Positions 32,943 through 45,035 of a stretch of DNA of 64,000 nt are shown in pieces; the first letter of the stretch is position 1; each line of letters starts with the position of its first letter. The DNA is from Oegoconia quadripuncta. Its lineage: Eukaryota; Arthropoda; Insecta; Lepidoptera; Autostichidae. Under the pieces are notes generated by a model. It did no database searches. It was not told where the DNA came from and saw nothing but the letters and a program-made list of their open reading frames with translations. The DNA lies in the NCBI GenBank assembly GCA_949316235.1, contig OX438754.1:8107501-8171500 (forward strand). Reading direction: 5' to 3'. Made by a program: the position numbers and the translations under genes.

Positions 32943-35240
32943 TTACAAGGAAATATAGGACGAATATTTACTTGTTGTTGAGTGTTGATTGGCAGTGTCA
33001 GAGGAAGTCAAGTAAGAAAAGTATGGATCTTGAGGCAACGGTAAAGTCGACCTTGTGTGAAGATTACTATCCTCATAGGTTGGTGCAAGTATTGGAGGTA
33101 GTGTCGAACTCAATCCGTAAGATTCCGTAGATGGCGGAGGTATAACCACTCCACTTGAAAGCGGGTTAAAGTATGGAGATCCCGAAGCGTACCTCGTTAC
33201 TTCATCACCTAACTTTAAATTGACGCCGTTCGGAACGTAGCTATCTGACGGTATCGAGGACAAAGTATTAGAATTTGACGGCAATGATTCATCGTTCGTG
33301 TACCGATAAACTTCGGACATTGGTGAGTAAGCAACCCTATTTGAACCTGTACTGTAATATGAGGAATATGATAGATCCGGTGAGTATGATGATATCTCCA
33401 TAGTTTGTGGACTTTTGATTATCGATTTTAAAGTATTAACAGAAGAATATTCTGGAGGTCTTGATAGCATATTGTTCGACGAAATATAAATTTTATGAGC
33501 TGCATGGCTATTTGGTAGTAGCCGTCTATGACGGTCGTGCCCGCCACAGCCTCTTCCATGACTCATCTTGTGATCTTGAGGTGATATGTCCTTTGAACTA
33601 GTAGACGGACTGTTGTCGTCGACGGAAGATGAAGGTTTATTGTGTTTGTTGTCTTTCTTGTACTTCATTCGTCTATTTTGAAACCATATTTTGATCTGAC
33701 GTTCTGATAGTTGTAAGTAGTTGGCAAGTTCAATGCGTCTCGGGCGACAAAGGTAGCGATTTTGATGGAATTCATTTTCTAATTCAACTAGTTGCGAACT
33801 TGTGTAGGCTGTGCGTGCTCTTTTAGTAAAACTTTTTTGGTATGTTGAGGAATCAGTCGACATATCTGAAAAAATATTGATTAATGAACACAGATACTAA
33901 GAATTAAGAATATGGATTAGCTGCTAACATTGGTGTATTTAAAAGAATTGTAAAATGAGATATTGAAAAGTTACAACATATGAAATAAAATCATTCAGAA
34001 ACCATGAAACTAATGCAATATCGGTGTTATATAAGGCTTTATATTTTTAATTCGTAGACACAATGCTGAGACTAGATCCAGATTTTGAAGTAGACGCAGA
34101 TTTTCCCAATTAAATAAATTAACATTAATCGACACTGCGATATCGATGTTATAGTCTTCATGTTGATATTTCCGGACACAATAATTAATTTTCAGACCGG
34201 TGCTAATTTTATTATTTAATAAAATTACTAAGTTTTTCTCCCCTTTTAATTCTATTCATGCAGAAACATTGCAGATGTTAAGAGATATATAAGATTATTG
34301 ATCTTACCGGCTAATGATGAAGTGTTGCTATTCCAGGTGTTAGTATTCTGGAAACCGTCAACACACAAATAAATTATAGTGGCACGTCTTACTTAGGCTT
34401 AGTATTATGATACAGTACCCGGAGTAGGTATTCTTAATAGGTGGCGACTATCGACAACAAAATTAAATTGTCATTACGGATCCGGTTACTCTGTGGTAAA
34501 TCAAAATCGTCACCTGTATTCAATTATTTAAAAAATGTAGAACCATATCTTTAATTAATAAGGTTCAAATTACTGTGCAATATATTTACCTGACTGGGTA
34601 AACCAGATTCACGCAGGTCAACTATTTCCTTTTCAGAATGTTTTATAACACTACTGTCTAAACAACTTCTTTGGTGGCACTGCATAGGCTCGTTAGGCGC
34701 ATAACTTCTGTTGTATATAACTTGATTACTAACTTGGGTACGGGTAAACAAGTTATCATTATTGTCGATGCAGTCTTCCGAAACAACTTCTTCCGTACCA
34801 GATCCGTAATTGTTGTGCGGACTATTGCTAATAGTCTCATAGTTAGGTATTTGATAATCATATCTCGGTTCTAAATCATCTTGAGAATTAGTTGGATTGT
34901 ATGACTGTGGAAGACCAAGGATTTCTTGTATACTGAAGCCTGACGAATCCCTTGAGTTAAAATCTTGAGCAAACGATTGAGGTATCGATGATAAAACTTC
35001 GGTTTTACAATCTGGGTACACATTTTCAGGGCCGTTGTAATTGATACTTTCTGAGAGTATATCTGCAACACCATGAGAAGTTACTGCATTGATTTTGCAT
35101 AAAACTCTCTGTGCTGACTCGTTAACTGAATTAGTATTGTAATTTGATAAAACTGTACTTGAAAACTCAGTAGAACTTGTGTCCCTGGAGTCCTCTTGAT
35201 CAGTTTGCAAACTTGGCGGCGACGGTGTTGATGAAGACAT
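32943..35240 (-). CDS. zen: zen (Hox3) homeobox protein, three exons, 537 aa
   Basis: Exons are 35240..34590 (217 codons, CAG|GTAAAT donor), 34347..34308 (40-nt microexon) and 33865..32943 (TTTTTCAG acceptor, stop TAA 32945-32943). The phases are 0 then 1, and the total of 1614 nt is an exact 538 codons. Exon 1 is Ser/Asn/Asp-rich. At about residues 100-110 it carries [10 protein letters not shown], a good match to the Eh1/TN repressor motif that binds Groucho. The homeodomain lies in exon 3 (~15 residues in). It has R5, Y8, L16, F20, helix 2 R-R-I-E-L-A, helix 3 [15 protein letters not shown] and N51, i.e. Hox3/zen class. The tail is Ser/Tyr/Pro-rich. It is a nuclear transcription factor; zen patterns extra-embryonic tissue in insects (family knowledge). 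It looks fully functional and is far less diverged than its Shx neighbours. Confidence 0.94.
34308..34347 (-). other. zen: 40-nt microexon of zen
   Basis: Acceptor TTTCCAG, donor CCG|GTAAGA, phase 0 in and phase 1 out. It encodes [13 protein letters not shown] plus the first base of an Asp codon completed by AT at 33865-33864. Without it the phase-0 donor of exon 1 cannot join the phase-1 acceptor of the homeobox exon. The single Trp may be a degenerate hexapeptide (inference). Confidence 0.88.
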
Positions 35241-35480
35241 AACTTCTTGACACCAAAGCTATCACTAGCACATTATTCCACAATATTAATAACACTAAGT
35301 CGACTGTTCTGACAGAAGCTTGTTTACTAAATGCATTTATCCTCACCTGGCCGTCGTTAATTTGGTAATGACGTCGTACTAGATTTCCAATAGGCAGCAA
35401 GTCGCTTGTGAACCGATAAGGTGGACATACCGGGTCCTTCGATAGTGAACACGCAAGATAAAGTTTGACTGTTTTCGGTT
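35241..35480 (-). promoter_or_regulatory. upstream region of zen
   Basis: The 5' flank of the zen start codon. Between the ATG and the repeat at 35490 only ~240 bp is non-repetitive. It holds GATA-like (cttatc) and TAAT-type cores, but no clear TATA box. The transcription start is not determinable. Confidence 0.3.
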
Positions 35481-35489
35481 TGCTAAGTG

Positions 35490-35935
35490 TCTAACACATA
35501 CATATATAACGTCACGACCTTTATCCCAAATGTGGTAGTCAGAAATATATCAAACAATACTGTTTAGGTGCTCCAGACATTAAAAGTTTTATGATTGAAA
35601 CAATCTTACGAAATATACAGAGTTCACCTTATGAAATATACAGAAATCTATCAATGTTTTTTGGTGGAAAGTCCCAAACATTAGCGTTTAGGTATTTCAA
35701 ACATTAAAATGTATTGCTTGAAACTATATATCAACATTTACCTTTAGAAATATTAGAAACATACAGAAATGCACACAAGATAGGTGATGAGCTTGTGCCG
35801 GCATTTAAACGTGCAGATCTTTAGATTTTTTAAGGGAAAGTCCCATAGTCGCCTTTTACGACACCCACGGAAAGAGATGGGATGGTTCTATTGTCTTTAA
35901 GTACCGAAACTATACAGATCTTATTTAAGGCTAAA
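35490..35935 (+). repeat. interspersed repeats of the 61-360 family, tandem partial copies
   Basis: Two overlapping partial copies: one starts acgtcacgacctttatccca, the second resumes near 35670, and the end is ccttttacgacacccacgga. This places a repeat within 250 bp of the zen start codon. Confidence 0.7.
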
Positions 35936-36059
35936 TGAAACTAAAGGGGGTTAACCGTATCCGGACAACGACAGCACACACACACACAATGCACACAAAG
36001 GTATCAAACACATAACATCCGTCGTTTTTCGTCGGAGGTTAAAATAAATAAATAAATAA

Positions 36060-36325
36060 AATAAATATCAATAAAATAAACACACAATACCATCTTGCTC
36101 CACATTAAGCAACTATATGCTTGTATTGTGGATACTAGATGGTTGATATACTACATAAATACATTTTTTTTTAATTTAAAAACCTATTATAAATGAAAAC
36201 ATCCATAACTCGGGTACACATGTCCGTATTCATCACACAAACATATGGCCCTAACGGGATTCGAACCCGCGACCTTTTGGTATAGTAGTCAGAGTTTCTA
36301 ACCACTACACAAAACAGGTCGTCAA
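36060..36325 (-). mobile_element. tRNA-derived SINE, family 1
   Basis: In reverse: tail, body and head (gggattcgaacccgcgacct, ccactacacaaaacaggtcg). Near full length. Confidence 0.9.
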
Positions 36326-36345
36326 ATAAAGTAAACCTGTGCGTT

Positions 36346-37078
36346 AGTTTTTTTTTTATGCACAACTAGAATTTCACCCCAATCATACCTGATGTTAAGC
36401 GAAGATGAGGCCGAAGGTAGAAATGAAATATTTATTCACAAGAACATGGCCCAACAATTGATCTTTAAATATAATATGGCGCGTCCGCATATTCTGCCAT
36501 TTATGGCGCGCAAATATCATCGTCTTAAATTATAATATTAAATATAGCAAATTATTAAAACAGTTATTAATTATTAACGACAAATTAATTAATTTCAATG
36601 TCAGAAAATGGGCAATGAAAAGAAACATAAATATCTGGTCGCTCATAAATTCCGATACTGAATAATAACCCTAGAACTGAAGAAAATATGCAAACACCTG
36701 CTTTATATATAATATCTTACCAATTTTTTTTTGAATTCATTAGGTAAGTAAATGATTATAAATTGGAACTGCTATACAGTACATGCTTTTACTAAAAACT
36801 TCAAGTTTTTGTACAGGGACATACAATTCCATTCAATCATAACCATGGAAACGTACTGATCCAGAAATGTGGGGAACTGGCTATCTCTGACAACCGGAAC
36901 ACAACAATGCTATTAACATTGCTGTTTGGCGGCAGATTTAGATAAGATGGTGGTAGCCAGCCAAAATATTTAAAAAGCCCTACCACCAACCAAACCGAGT
37001 ACTAAACATCCGCTCGGGATAGAACCCGCGACCTCCGATTCTAAAGCCTGTGTTGGTTACACTGAGCCATGGAGGTCG
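36346..37078 (-). mobile_element. SINE family 2 split by another insertion
   Basis: The 3' part lies at 36346-36420 (cctgatgttaagcgaagatg, aggccgaaggtag) and the 5' part at ~36850-37078 (acgtactgatccagaaatgt to the tRNA-like head). They are separated by ~425 bp of AT-rich DNA starting aaatgaaatatttattcaca. The intervening DNA is a later insertion. Confidence 0.78.
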
Positions 37079-37189
37079 TTACATAGATGGGGGTAAATCA
37101 TTATTTTAGTATATGCCATTTGATGTTCACTTATTATTCTTGTAATAATCGTTTGCAACAAAACACTCGTGGCGCATTCACATTCGCTA

Positions 37190-37990
37190 TTCATTTTCGA
37201 TTAGCGAAGTTCAGCTATGTCTGGCGGCGGTCAGTCCTTGTCTGGGTGACCACTAGGTGTATTTTAATAGGAGTGCCTCTGTGCTTCAACGGGCATGTTA
37301 GATAGTCGGTCCGGATTGTTTTCGTTGAAGACAGTCGCGTCAAGCCAAGTCGGTGGCCTACAAGGGCGGCTTAAAAACACTGACTTACAAACAAAAATCT
37401 GACACAAATCCACCAATCCACACTGGGCCCGCGTGGCGGATTGTAGTCCATATCCTCTCCCAGTAAGTTTAGCGACAGACCTACGGATGGTACTGCGCCG
37501 ACAGTTCGGCGACCAAATTATTGGTCGTAGTATTCGGTTGGCATGACACCAAATGCACCGAACGCGTAATTACGCGACGCGCGGCGTCTAATTCAGCGCG
37601 TTGCGCGACGAACAATACGTGGCGTCGTCGTCTTCTGTGTCGTTGGTGGTCTCCAAAAGAGATGAAAGACACTTATACTGAAAGAGAGAGGTTAATCATT
37701 GCTGAACAGGAACGCGACGTGCCGGTCTTCGCTTTGAAAGCGCGCGCTGAACGTTCAACTACGCTGGCGGAACATTCGGTCGCGTAACGCGTCGCATGAT
37801 ATGTCGCTTGCTATGCAAAATACATTGAAGGCGTTTTCGCGGAAACAGGCGCTAGACGAAAGGTTCGACACTACGCTTAACGCCACGTAATTTCGGCTGA
37901 TGGTCATAGGTTACTTGCGAAACACTGCGAGCGTATTCAGCCGAACGCTCGGCGCCCCGTACCTTCCGCAGGTGTGTCGCTACACTAAGA
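37190..37990. other. GC-rich island, unidentified
   Basis: Markedly richer in CpG than its surroundings, with many cgcg, gcgacg and cgtaac words (for example 37555-37620 and 37720-37800). Open frames on both strands (37521-37787, 37481-37672) follow from the base composition; no domain is recognised. It could be a DNA transposon remnant or a recent insertion. Confidence 0.45.
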
Positions 37991-38034
37991 GGGCCCTGTA
38001 TCCCAAGGCCCCAACAGTGGCAACGTGTAATGCT

Positions 38035-38190
38035 GTTAATGATGAATTAAACAATATTTAATTATGCCAAAACTTTATTAATTAAAATTAAAAACTCATT
38101 GGTAATTGGCCTGCCTGGGAATCGAACCTGGACCTCCCAAATTAGAAGACCGCCTACTAACCGCTGAGCTACCGACACTCCTCATGATGA
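38035..38190 (-). mobile_element. tRNA-derived SINE head, family 3
   Basis: Minus strand reads tcggtagctcagcggttagt, then ggtccaggttcgattcccag: A and B boxes of a tRNA. No matching acceptor stem is seen and there is a downstream SINE body. A second copy is at 42160-42235. Confidence 0.7.
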
Positions 38191-38954
38191 GGAAACCTGC
38201 ATGCCTGAGAAATAAAAATTGTAAGGCATTTGAAGTCCCCAACTCGCATTGGGCCAGCGTGGTGGACTATGGCACATACTGCCATATTATACGAGGGAAG
38301 GCCTACCTGCAGTGGGATGTTTACGGGCTGAGATGATATATAGATAAGGTGCAAGGGTATCGACGCAGGTTGCGTCCATACTAAAGACCGTCCCAATTTC
38401 CTAGGCACGAGCTTCATGTCAATACCGTCCGGACATGAAGTCCGTCCGAAAAAAAAATATTTGGCAGGATGTGAATTATGTATTTCGATGTCTGAGATTT
38501 TCACTGTCTGAAATAAACAATGTTCACCGAAAGATATAAGAATTCCCAATATAACCTATTCTATCTATGTTTTTAGTGTTATGTACTAAATATGTTACTT
38601 ACATCTAAATTAGTTGCATTATATATAAATGTAATTCTGTAATTCTGATTTCAGCAGACAATAAATTGAAGATTTTTAACATAATGTGGAATTTTCCCTG
38701 TATAGTTAATATTATCTACATATGTACCAGGCAATAGGTAGGTAGGTACAGCAGGTAGATACTTTATAGGCTGGTACCAATTAGCCTATTTCGTTTTTTC
38801 TTATCATATAGAAGTATTATCGTTGACAGCGACGAAATGTATCTACCTACGGACATGTTTTGGGTTCCTTAACAAATAATATTCATACGATGATGAAAAT
38901 ACTTCTATCATAGTGCTATCTCTTTAATTTTGTAGTACTCACACAGAACTGTTC

Positions 38955-39200
38955 AGAACTGTTAGACGACCACTGTGTGTACAGGTTGCAGGTTCGAATC
39001 CCGCTAGGGGCATGTTATTATATAAATACCGACATGTGTACCAGAGTTATAGATGTTTTCATTTATAATATGTACTAAAATTTACAAAAGCATTCGTGTA
39101 GTATATCAACCATTTAGTATCTATAAATAAGCCTAGTTGCTTAGTATGGTACTAGATAACTGTGTATATGCAAGGACATTTATTTATTTGCTGTAAACAA
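38955..39200 (+). mobile_element. SINE family 1
   Basis: The head is damaged at the A box; the B box (ggttcgaatcccgctagggg), body and end are present. A separate 70-bp reverse scrap lies at 39415-39487. Confidence 0.83.
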
Positions 39201-39306
39201 TTAAAATTTGGTGTTATTGTCAAAAGTGGTAGCCTAAACATATGTCGAGTTAAATCAAGTGAAACTTCGAAGTTAGGTGTTAATATTATAATATAATATA
39301 GATACC

Positions 39307-39380
39307 TTTTGAGTTTTTTTACCGTAAGGAAAAAAATAGGGCACATTAGGTAAGTGAAATAAAAGTTATTGGCATAGGAA
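39307..39380 (+). mobile_element. solo end of the 4195-4516 MITE family
   Basis: Starts tgagtttttttaccgtaagg and runs to agtgaaataaaagttattgg. No mirrored end follows within 400 bp. Confidence 0.75.
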
Positions 39381-39489
39381 TTTTTTCAAATTATTTTGAT
39401 TAAATTGATTTTTAATCCACGACCCGGGAATAAATGTTCGAATTTATTATACAAACATTTACTACTACACTAATCGGTTGTCAAATAAA

Positions 39490-42155
39490 AGATTCCAAAA
39501 ATACATACATATACAAATACCTAATAAGTTAAATGTTTAAGTTTCGTAACATTCTTTTGAAAAACCTTTTCAAAATTGCTCAACTTATCTCAATGACTCT
39601 TCTTCTTCGATTTAAGAGCTATGCTCTTGTCGGTGGAATAATCTCAAAGAGTCTCGTTTAGAAAATTCTGAAAACATCTCACGAACATTGGAAATAAGGC
39701 GTGGAATGATGGACAAATCAGTAGATACCTGGAATAGGTTAGTTATTCTTTACACAATATGAAAGCTCTTAAGAGGGTTTACTCCGTCAAGTGGTGCCTC
39801 ATTGGATAAATTAAGTTTTATTTTTAAATACAGAATAAATAAAAACCCACATGACCTGCACTCGAGAGACCTATAAGATAATATAAATAATACATAAAGC
39901 TATATCTAGCTTTAACTACGGTTATTTTCGAGAATTTTAAATTATTGATAAAAGCGGCCACCTTTTTTATAACTAGAAATTCTGGGAAATAATCACCATT
40001 TAAGCATTTTTGGTATTATTTTTATTTAGCTTACGTTTGCGTTACGTTACGCAATATGGGCGTCACTGGACGGAATAAACTCTCTAAAATAATTACGAAT
40101 ACAGATGTATTTTATGTTATGTTATTTTAGTAATTACAGTAAAATTTTAATATAATAATAAAAATAATAACTAACATACCAATTCCATCATCATCATGTA
40201 AATCGAAACAGTCAACTCATCGTTATGAAATTAAAACCGTTGTACATTACCCAAAGTAAAGAATAAAAGGAGAAGTTCATTGAATTACAGTAAAACTGTT
40301 TGATAGTAGCTACCTTACATTAAAAACCCCCATTAAAATGTTAGTTAGGTATATATATAACTACTTACCTACCAAAATTTAAAAACCTTTAAATTATATC
40401 TAAAAAAAAACAACTACCCACAATTGCCAACAGATCGCGGATTTGAGTCTTGCGCGATAGTCCATCATATCCCATCATATCAATTAAGACATAGAAGGTC
40501 CGTTACTTTTCTCACTTAGTTATTTAAAAAGACACAGAACCTTCTACTTTATTTAATAGGTACTTGACCGTATTTATAAAGGTATGCGATAAATAAAACC
40601 ACAACCTCGACACGATGTACCTACCTACTCATAGGTTCCTACTGATACCGAGCGCATTAAGATAAATAAAACAAACAAAAAAAAATGATTCTGTTATTTT
40701 ATGCATCGAACGGTGTTCGAAAATCTATTTGCACTATATTCATAGAATTCTGTATACTGCGTATGGACTGGGTCGTTAAAACAATCAAAATGGCACCACT
40801 TCTTTGGTGCTAAAACGGGAGTTTGGAACCAATGGGAACTCAGTCACACACCGACCGCGAATTGTCGTATCAAATGTTTAATTTATTTGTTGTAAAAAAT
40901 GCATCATTCACCACAGTAAAGTGACCAAAAATCATGCCAGTATCTATAACAAACAAAAAACTCATAAAACTGATATTGTTAATCAAGATTTTAATGTTTT
41001 CTTGCCCTCTTATGTGACCGATGGACAGGCTGTGAGCACAGACAAAAAAAAATATTTGAAGCAAATTGACTAACCAGATGCGTCTAATAAGTCTGAATTG
41101 GTATAGGTTCACGTTCAGATATTTAAATTACGAATAACCTGCTTGCTGACAGTCACTTGTTCTTAATTTAAATAAAAAAAATAGCAGCTGGCAATACGAT
41201 TTGGCGTCGGGATTTCAGTGAGAAGTCAATTGAGTGTTATTTTAATATTTTGCATACTAGCTTTCATCAAATAATATTATTACTATATAACGATGTTAGG
41301 CTGTGTTCAGGCATTGAACATCGTCAAATATGTGCCAGCATTACCCGCAATGATGTTATATGTACTACGCTGTGTAATCTTCGTATAGAATCTAGAAATC
41401 GATAAAGGTATGATAAACTTCGTATGCTGACAATGCGTGCAAAGTGAAGACGCCGAAATTGCTCCAATTGTCACAATTCTCTGTTCGGCAACACAATGTC
41501 CCTGGGCGACACATTCGAAGCGCAATTGTTTTCAGTTAGCTATTTCTTTTTCTCTCATACTTTCCGTATCTTTGTTCTGACTGATTGGTATCCTGTGAAC
41601 AAAATTTGCAGGTTTATGAATTTGGTTCATACTAATTGCCATTTTTAATATAATTGGTTACACGGCTTAAAGAGAATTTGCATACATTTTCGACTTTCAG
41701 TTCGCCTTGAACCGACAATATGATTAGACGTTTACTGACTCATACAAATGAACTCTACTGACAGTCGGTTGCTGACTATACGTATGGTGTGTGAATACAG
41801 CTTCATTGTCCATTTCTGAGTTTGCAGCGTGTCGTTCAGTAGTCAGCTGTTGGTGATATCGAAGGGACGGACTGGGCCCATTGTTGAGGTATGATAGATG
41901 AGCTCAACCCGTGAGAGTTCATGCCTTCCACGGATTATGGCGTTAAAAATCATAAACGAACTTACTTAAAAGCAGGGTTGTGTATAAGTTTCTGTCAGTA
42001 CCTACGTAAAAATTTGCGGATGTTTATTGTGTATATTTCCTCACGATTTACGAACGAATACTCAATCAACAATAAACAATAATCAAACAATATTTTATTG
42101 CACCGAACTTGTTGAATCATCGTTTAAGAGCAGTCGAATAAATGCACAAAAGTAA
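39490..42155. other. intergenic, no recognised gene
   Basis: AT-rich DNA with a short motif repeated near 28560 (ggcgccatt / cccaactcccgttt, here inverted around 40785-40830). No homeobox or conserved exon is seen. Confidence 0.45.
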
Positions 42156-42159
42156 TTAA

Positions 42160-42235
42160 ATTTAAAAACTCATTGGTACATTGGCCTACCTGGGAATCGA
42201 ATCCGGACCTCCTAAATGTGGAAGCCACCGACGCT
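42160..42235 (-). mobile_element. SINE family 3 head fragment
   Basis: Matches 38095-38185: tggcctacctgggaatcgaa, tccggacctccta, then accgacgctc. Confidence 0.7.
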
Positions 42236-42239
42236 CGAA

Positions 42240-43500
42240 AACCTTTTAGAAATTCAGGATCATTTAAGATCAGGATGTCTCGTCTCAAATATTCGCGCAA
42301 AGAACAAGATGCAAGACCAGTAATGGACTTCTATAGGCTGTTGAAGATAGGCAGATCCTTTCCTACTGAATATTTTGACCTAAATTATTTATTTTATGTT
42401 CAACAACGGACTAAGCTGGTATGATGATGATGAGGAATCATAACCTTATTCCTTTTGGACTAATTTGTTGCAATATTGGACGTGTAATTTCGTAGTACTG
42501 TAACAGTACAATTTAATTCAATACACAAAATGCATGTGGCATTGTTTCGTAAAACTTTTGTAAGTTTTGCAACCGTCACTGTAATAAATTTAACTGCCCT
42601 TGGACAAAAGCAAACTATCACGGCCGAAGACCCCATGCTCGTAACGTCAAACCGATGATATATGACGATTTGCTCAAAGGGGACCCTTTTTTGTCTCGCC
42701 GTAATGGTTTTACTTTAATCGACACCGTTGAGATAGTCATATAGTAGGACAGCTGTGTGTGAGCGGGAGGCGTAACGAAAGTATCAGTTCCCGCCAAACA
42801 GAAAAGTGATTCAGACAACGAGTTTGAGTTTGGTTTAGTTACTCACTGTCAATAGGAACAGTGTATTGTGGGCTCTCTGGTGGTAATGTTTGTTGTGAAA
42901 GTGACTAAAAACTTTTAATAAAGATACATATTTTAACACAGATGCCTACTGTGTAGTTAATATTCTCTAAACATTGAAAATTATTGTGAAGCATACAGAA
43001 CAAAAACTGTCGCTGGATTTCTTACAAATCTTGTTGTGGGTAAGTCGAGTTTAATATCAAAATTAGCTTTGTGTTAGTCTTGTAAAAATTTGCAGATTTC
43101 ATAAAACAATGCCATCTTTGCAGTGTTGTGTGTAAAATAAAACGGGAGTGAAGCCTAGCGAAGATGGTTTGGTGGTTCGTAGAAGGCTTCAACGGTATTT
43201 AGTTGCGTCAATGTTTGTAAAGATGGCGCTAACGATTCCATTATGAGAAACTTGGAGAGCCTATAAAAATCCTTAACGTTAATATTAAATATGATTTTTC
43301 TGATAATTAAGCTATAATGTTTCTAAGGATATTTAAATTTAAAGATACATCCTTACTAAAAACTTACGAATAGTGTCAGGGTAAAGAGAATAATAAAATT
43401 AAAATACAATTAAGTAAAAAAATAAATAACATTGGTTCCGGCACGTAAAAAAAATTAACGAGCTGTCTCTTCCCGTGGGGACCGTTAAGAATATCTATAT
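42240..43500. other. intergenic, nothing recognised
   Basis: A few short open frames without domains. The stretch 42600-42850 is slightly more GC-rich but gives no recognisable product. Confidence 0.4.
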
Positions 43501-43504
43501 AGGT

Positions 43505-43690
43505 ACTTCTTTTTTAAGCACAACAGGTTAGCACTTGGCCTCAATCACACCTGATGTTAAGTGAAGATGAGGCCGAAGGTGGTAGCGTACTGACCCGGAA
43601 ACCTTATCTTATTTGGGGAACTGGCTATCTTCACTCTGACAACCGGAACACAGCAATGCTATTAACATTGCTCTTTGGCGGCAGATTTAA
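43505..43690 (-). mobile_element. SINE family 2, 5'-truncated
   Basis: Keeps the tail and middle (caatcacacctgatgttaag, gaggccgaaggtggta, acaaccggaacacagcaatg, ctctttggcggcagattta) and lacks the tRNA head. Confidence 0.8.
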
Positions 43691-43752
43691 ATAATTTAGA
43701 TAGACTTGCACGTTTCAACGGCGATGGGCTCACTATGCATTTGTATATACCA

Positions 43753-44121
43753 GAGTTTTTTTAAAGTAATGAAAAAAATAGGGCATATTAGGTAAGTGAA
43801 ATAGAAATTAATAAGGTAGTTTTTTTTTATCAAAACCATCATCGTCCCACGCGCTAGCCGGAGACTGATATGCACTGACGGGATTCGTATAGAGTTCCTA
43901 TCACGCAAAATTTATTTGGAACTCGTATTTGCTCCAACTTCTTTTTATTTATATAATATAATTATATGGAATAGGCTACAAACACGACCGTCAAATGACA
44001 CAACGCTTTATTCGACGATAGTTTTTAAAAGAAAAAAAAAAAAAAAAATTACCTATGCCTTCTATCTTACTTACCTAATACGGCTTATTTTTTTCCTTAT
44101 GGTAAAAAGACTCATACAGTA
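43753..44121. mobile_element. MITE, second copy of the 4195-4516 family
   Basis: The ends are inverted repeats (gagtttttttaaagtaatga at left; cttatggtaaaaagactcat at right). The inner TIR motifs cattaggtaagtgaaatag and ttacttacctaata are present. More diverged and slightly longer than the first copy. Confidence 0.82.
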
Positions 44122-44784
44122 TTTCGAAAGATGAATCGTGGTTTGGATCCACCTAACACTTCTGTGGGTAAAGATACTAAACTACGGAGATCTGAGAGCA
44201 GCACCTACCTTGCTCAGCAGCTGAGCATATGCATTCAGCGGGGCAATGGCGCTTGCATGCTGGGTACCTACTACGTCACGGAAGCGAGTTGGGTGGTGTA
44301 TTTTTACCCGATAGCCTCAAAAAGGAGGGTAATATTTTTCGAGTGTATATTATTAATATGTATGTAGATTTCTATGTCACTTAAGCCTAAACGGCTTGAC
44401 TAATATCAAAGTGCATGATATCTTTAGATTCGTCTTGGTACCCAGTGTCACATGACATATTTTATGGTAAATAATTCAACACGGTGTCCGCAAAATGTAA
44501 AATATGCTGTCGGGTTTTCTGGTTTTTAAATAGGTACATAAATAGTTATTACCTATTGAAATACGGAACCCTAAACAATTTTTAAGTTAAGTTCTATAAA
44601 GTTGAACAATATTACCAAAAAAAAAATAGAAGAGTTCAAATTCGTAACAGATCAAAATATAAAATAACTGATTTTATTTCGTAATAAGTTTTCTAAAATC
44701 AACAAACTCGACAGCTTGATTATAAAACAAAGTTCCGACAGGACGGGGCTCCGATAATCAAGTTCCGACAGGACTGAACCAAAT

Positions 44785-45035
44785 GTTTTGTCCCAAATAG
44801 GGTGGTCAGAGATATCCCAAACATGATCGTTTGGGTGTTCCAAACAATTAAAGTAATATTTGAAACAATATCTACGTTTCACCTTTTGAATACAGAAATG
44901 CACACGTGACCCGGGGTGAGCCCTTGCCTTTGAAACGTGCAATTCTATAGATATATTTCGGTGGAAAGACCCTTACTCGCATTTTACGACACCCACGATT
45001 GACGGATTGTTTCTATTATTGTTACAGGCCAAGAC
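44785..45035 (+). repeat. interspersed repeat, 61-360 family
   Basis: Contains gtcagagatatcccaaacat, tttgggtgttccaaacaatt and tttacgacacccacgattga, the core of the family. Confidence 0.7.

Noticed and set aside
34658..34874. Open frames on other frames of zen exon 1
   Set aside because: Shadows of exon 1, whose own frame is supported by length, motif and splice phase.
35985..36062. (AC)n and (AAAT)n runs as a CRISPR-like or satellite array
   Set aside because: Plain short microsatellites without spacer structure.
37521..37787. Open frame in the GC-rich island
   Set aside because: Frames are open on both strands, as expected from GC-rich, stop-poor sequence; Arg/Ala-rich with no domain.
38108..38190. 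Possible true tRNA gene on minus
   Set aside because: No matching acceptor stem could be paired, and a second copy of the same head with flanking sequence exists at 42160-42235, so a SINE is more likely.
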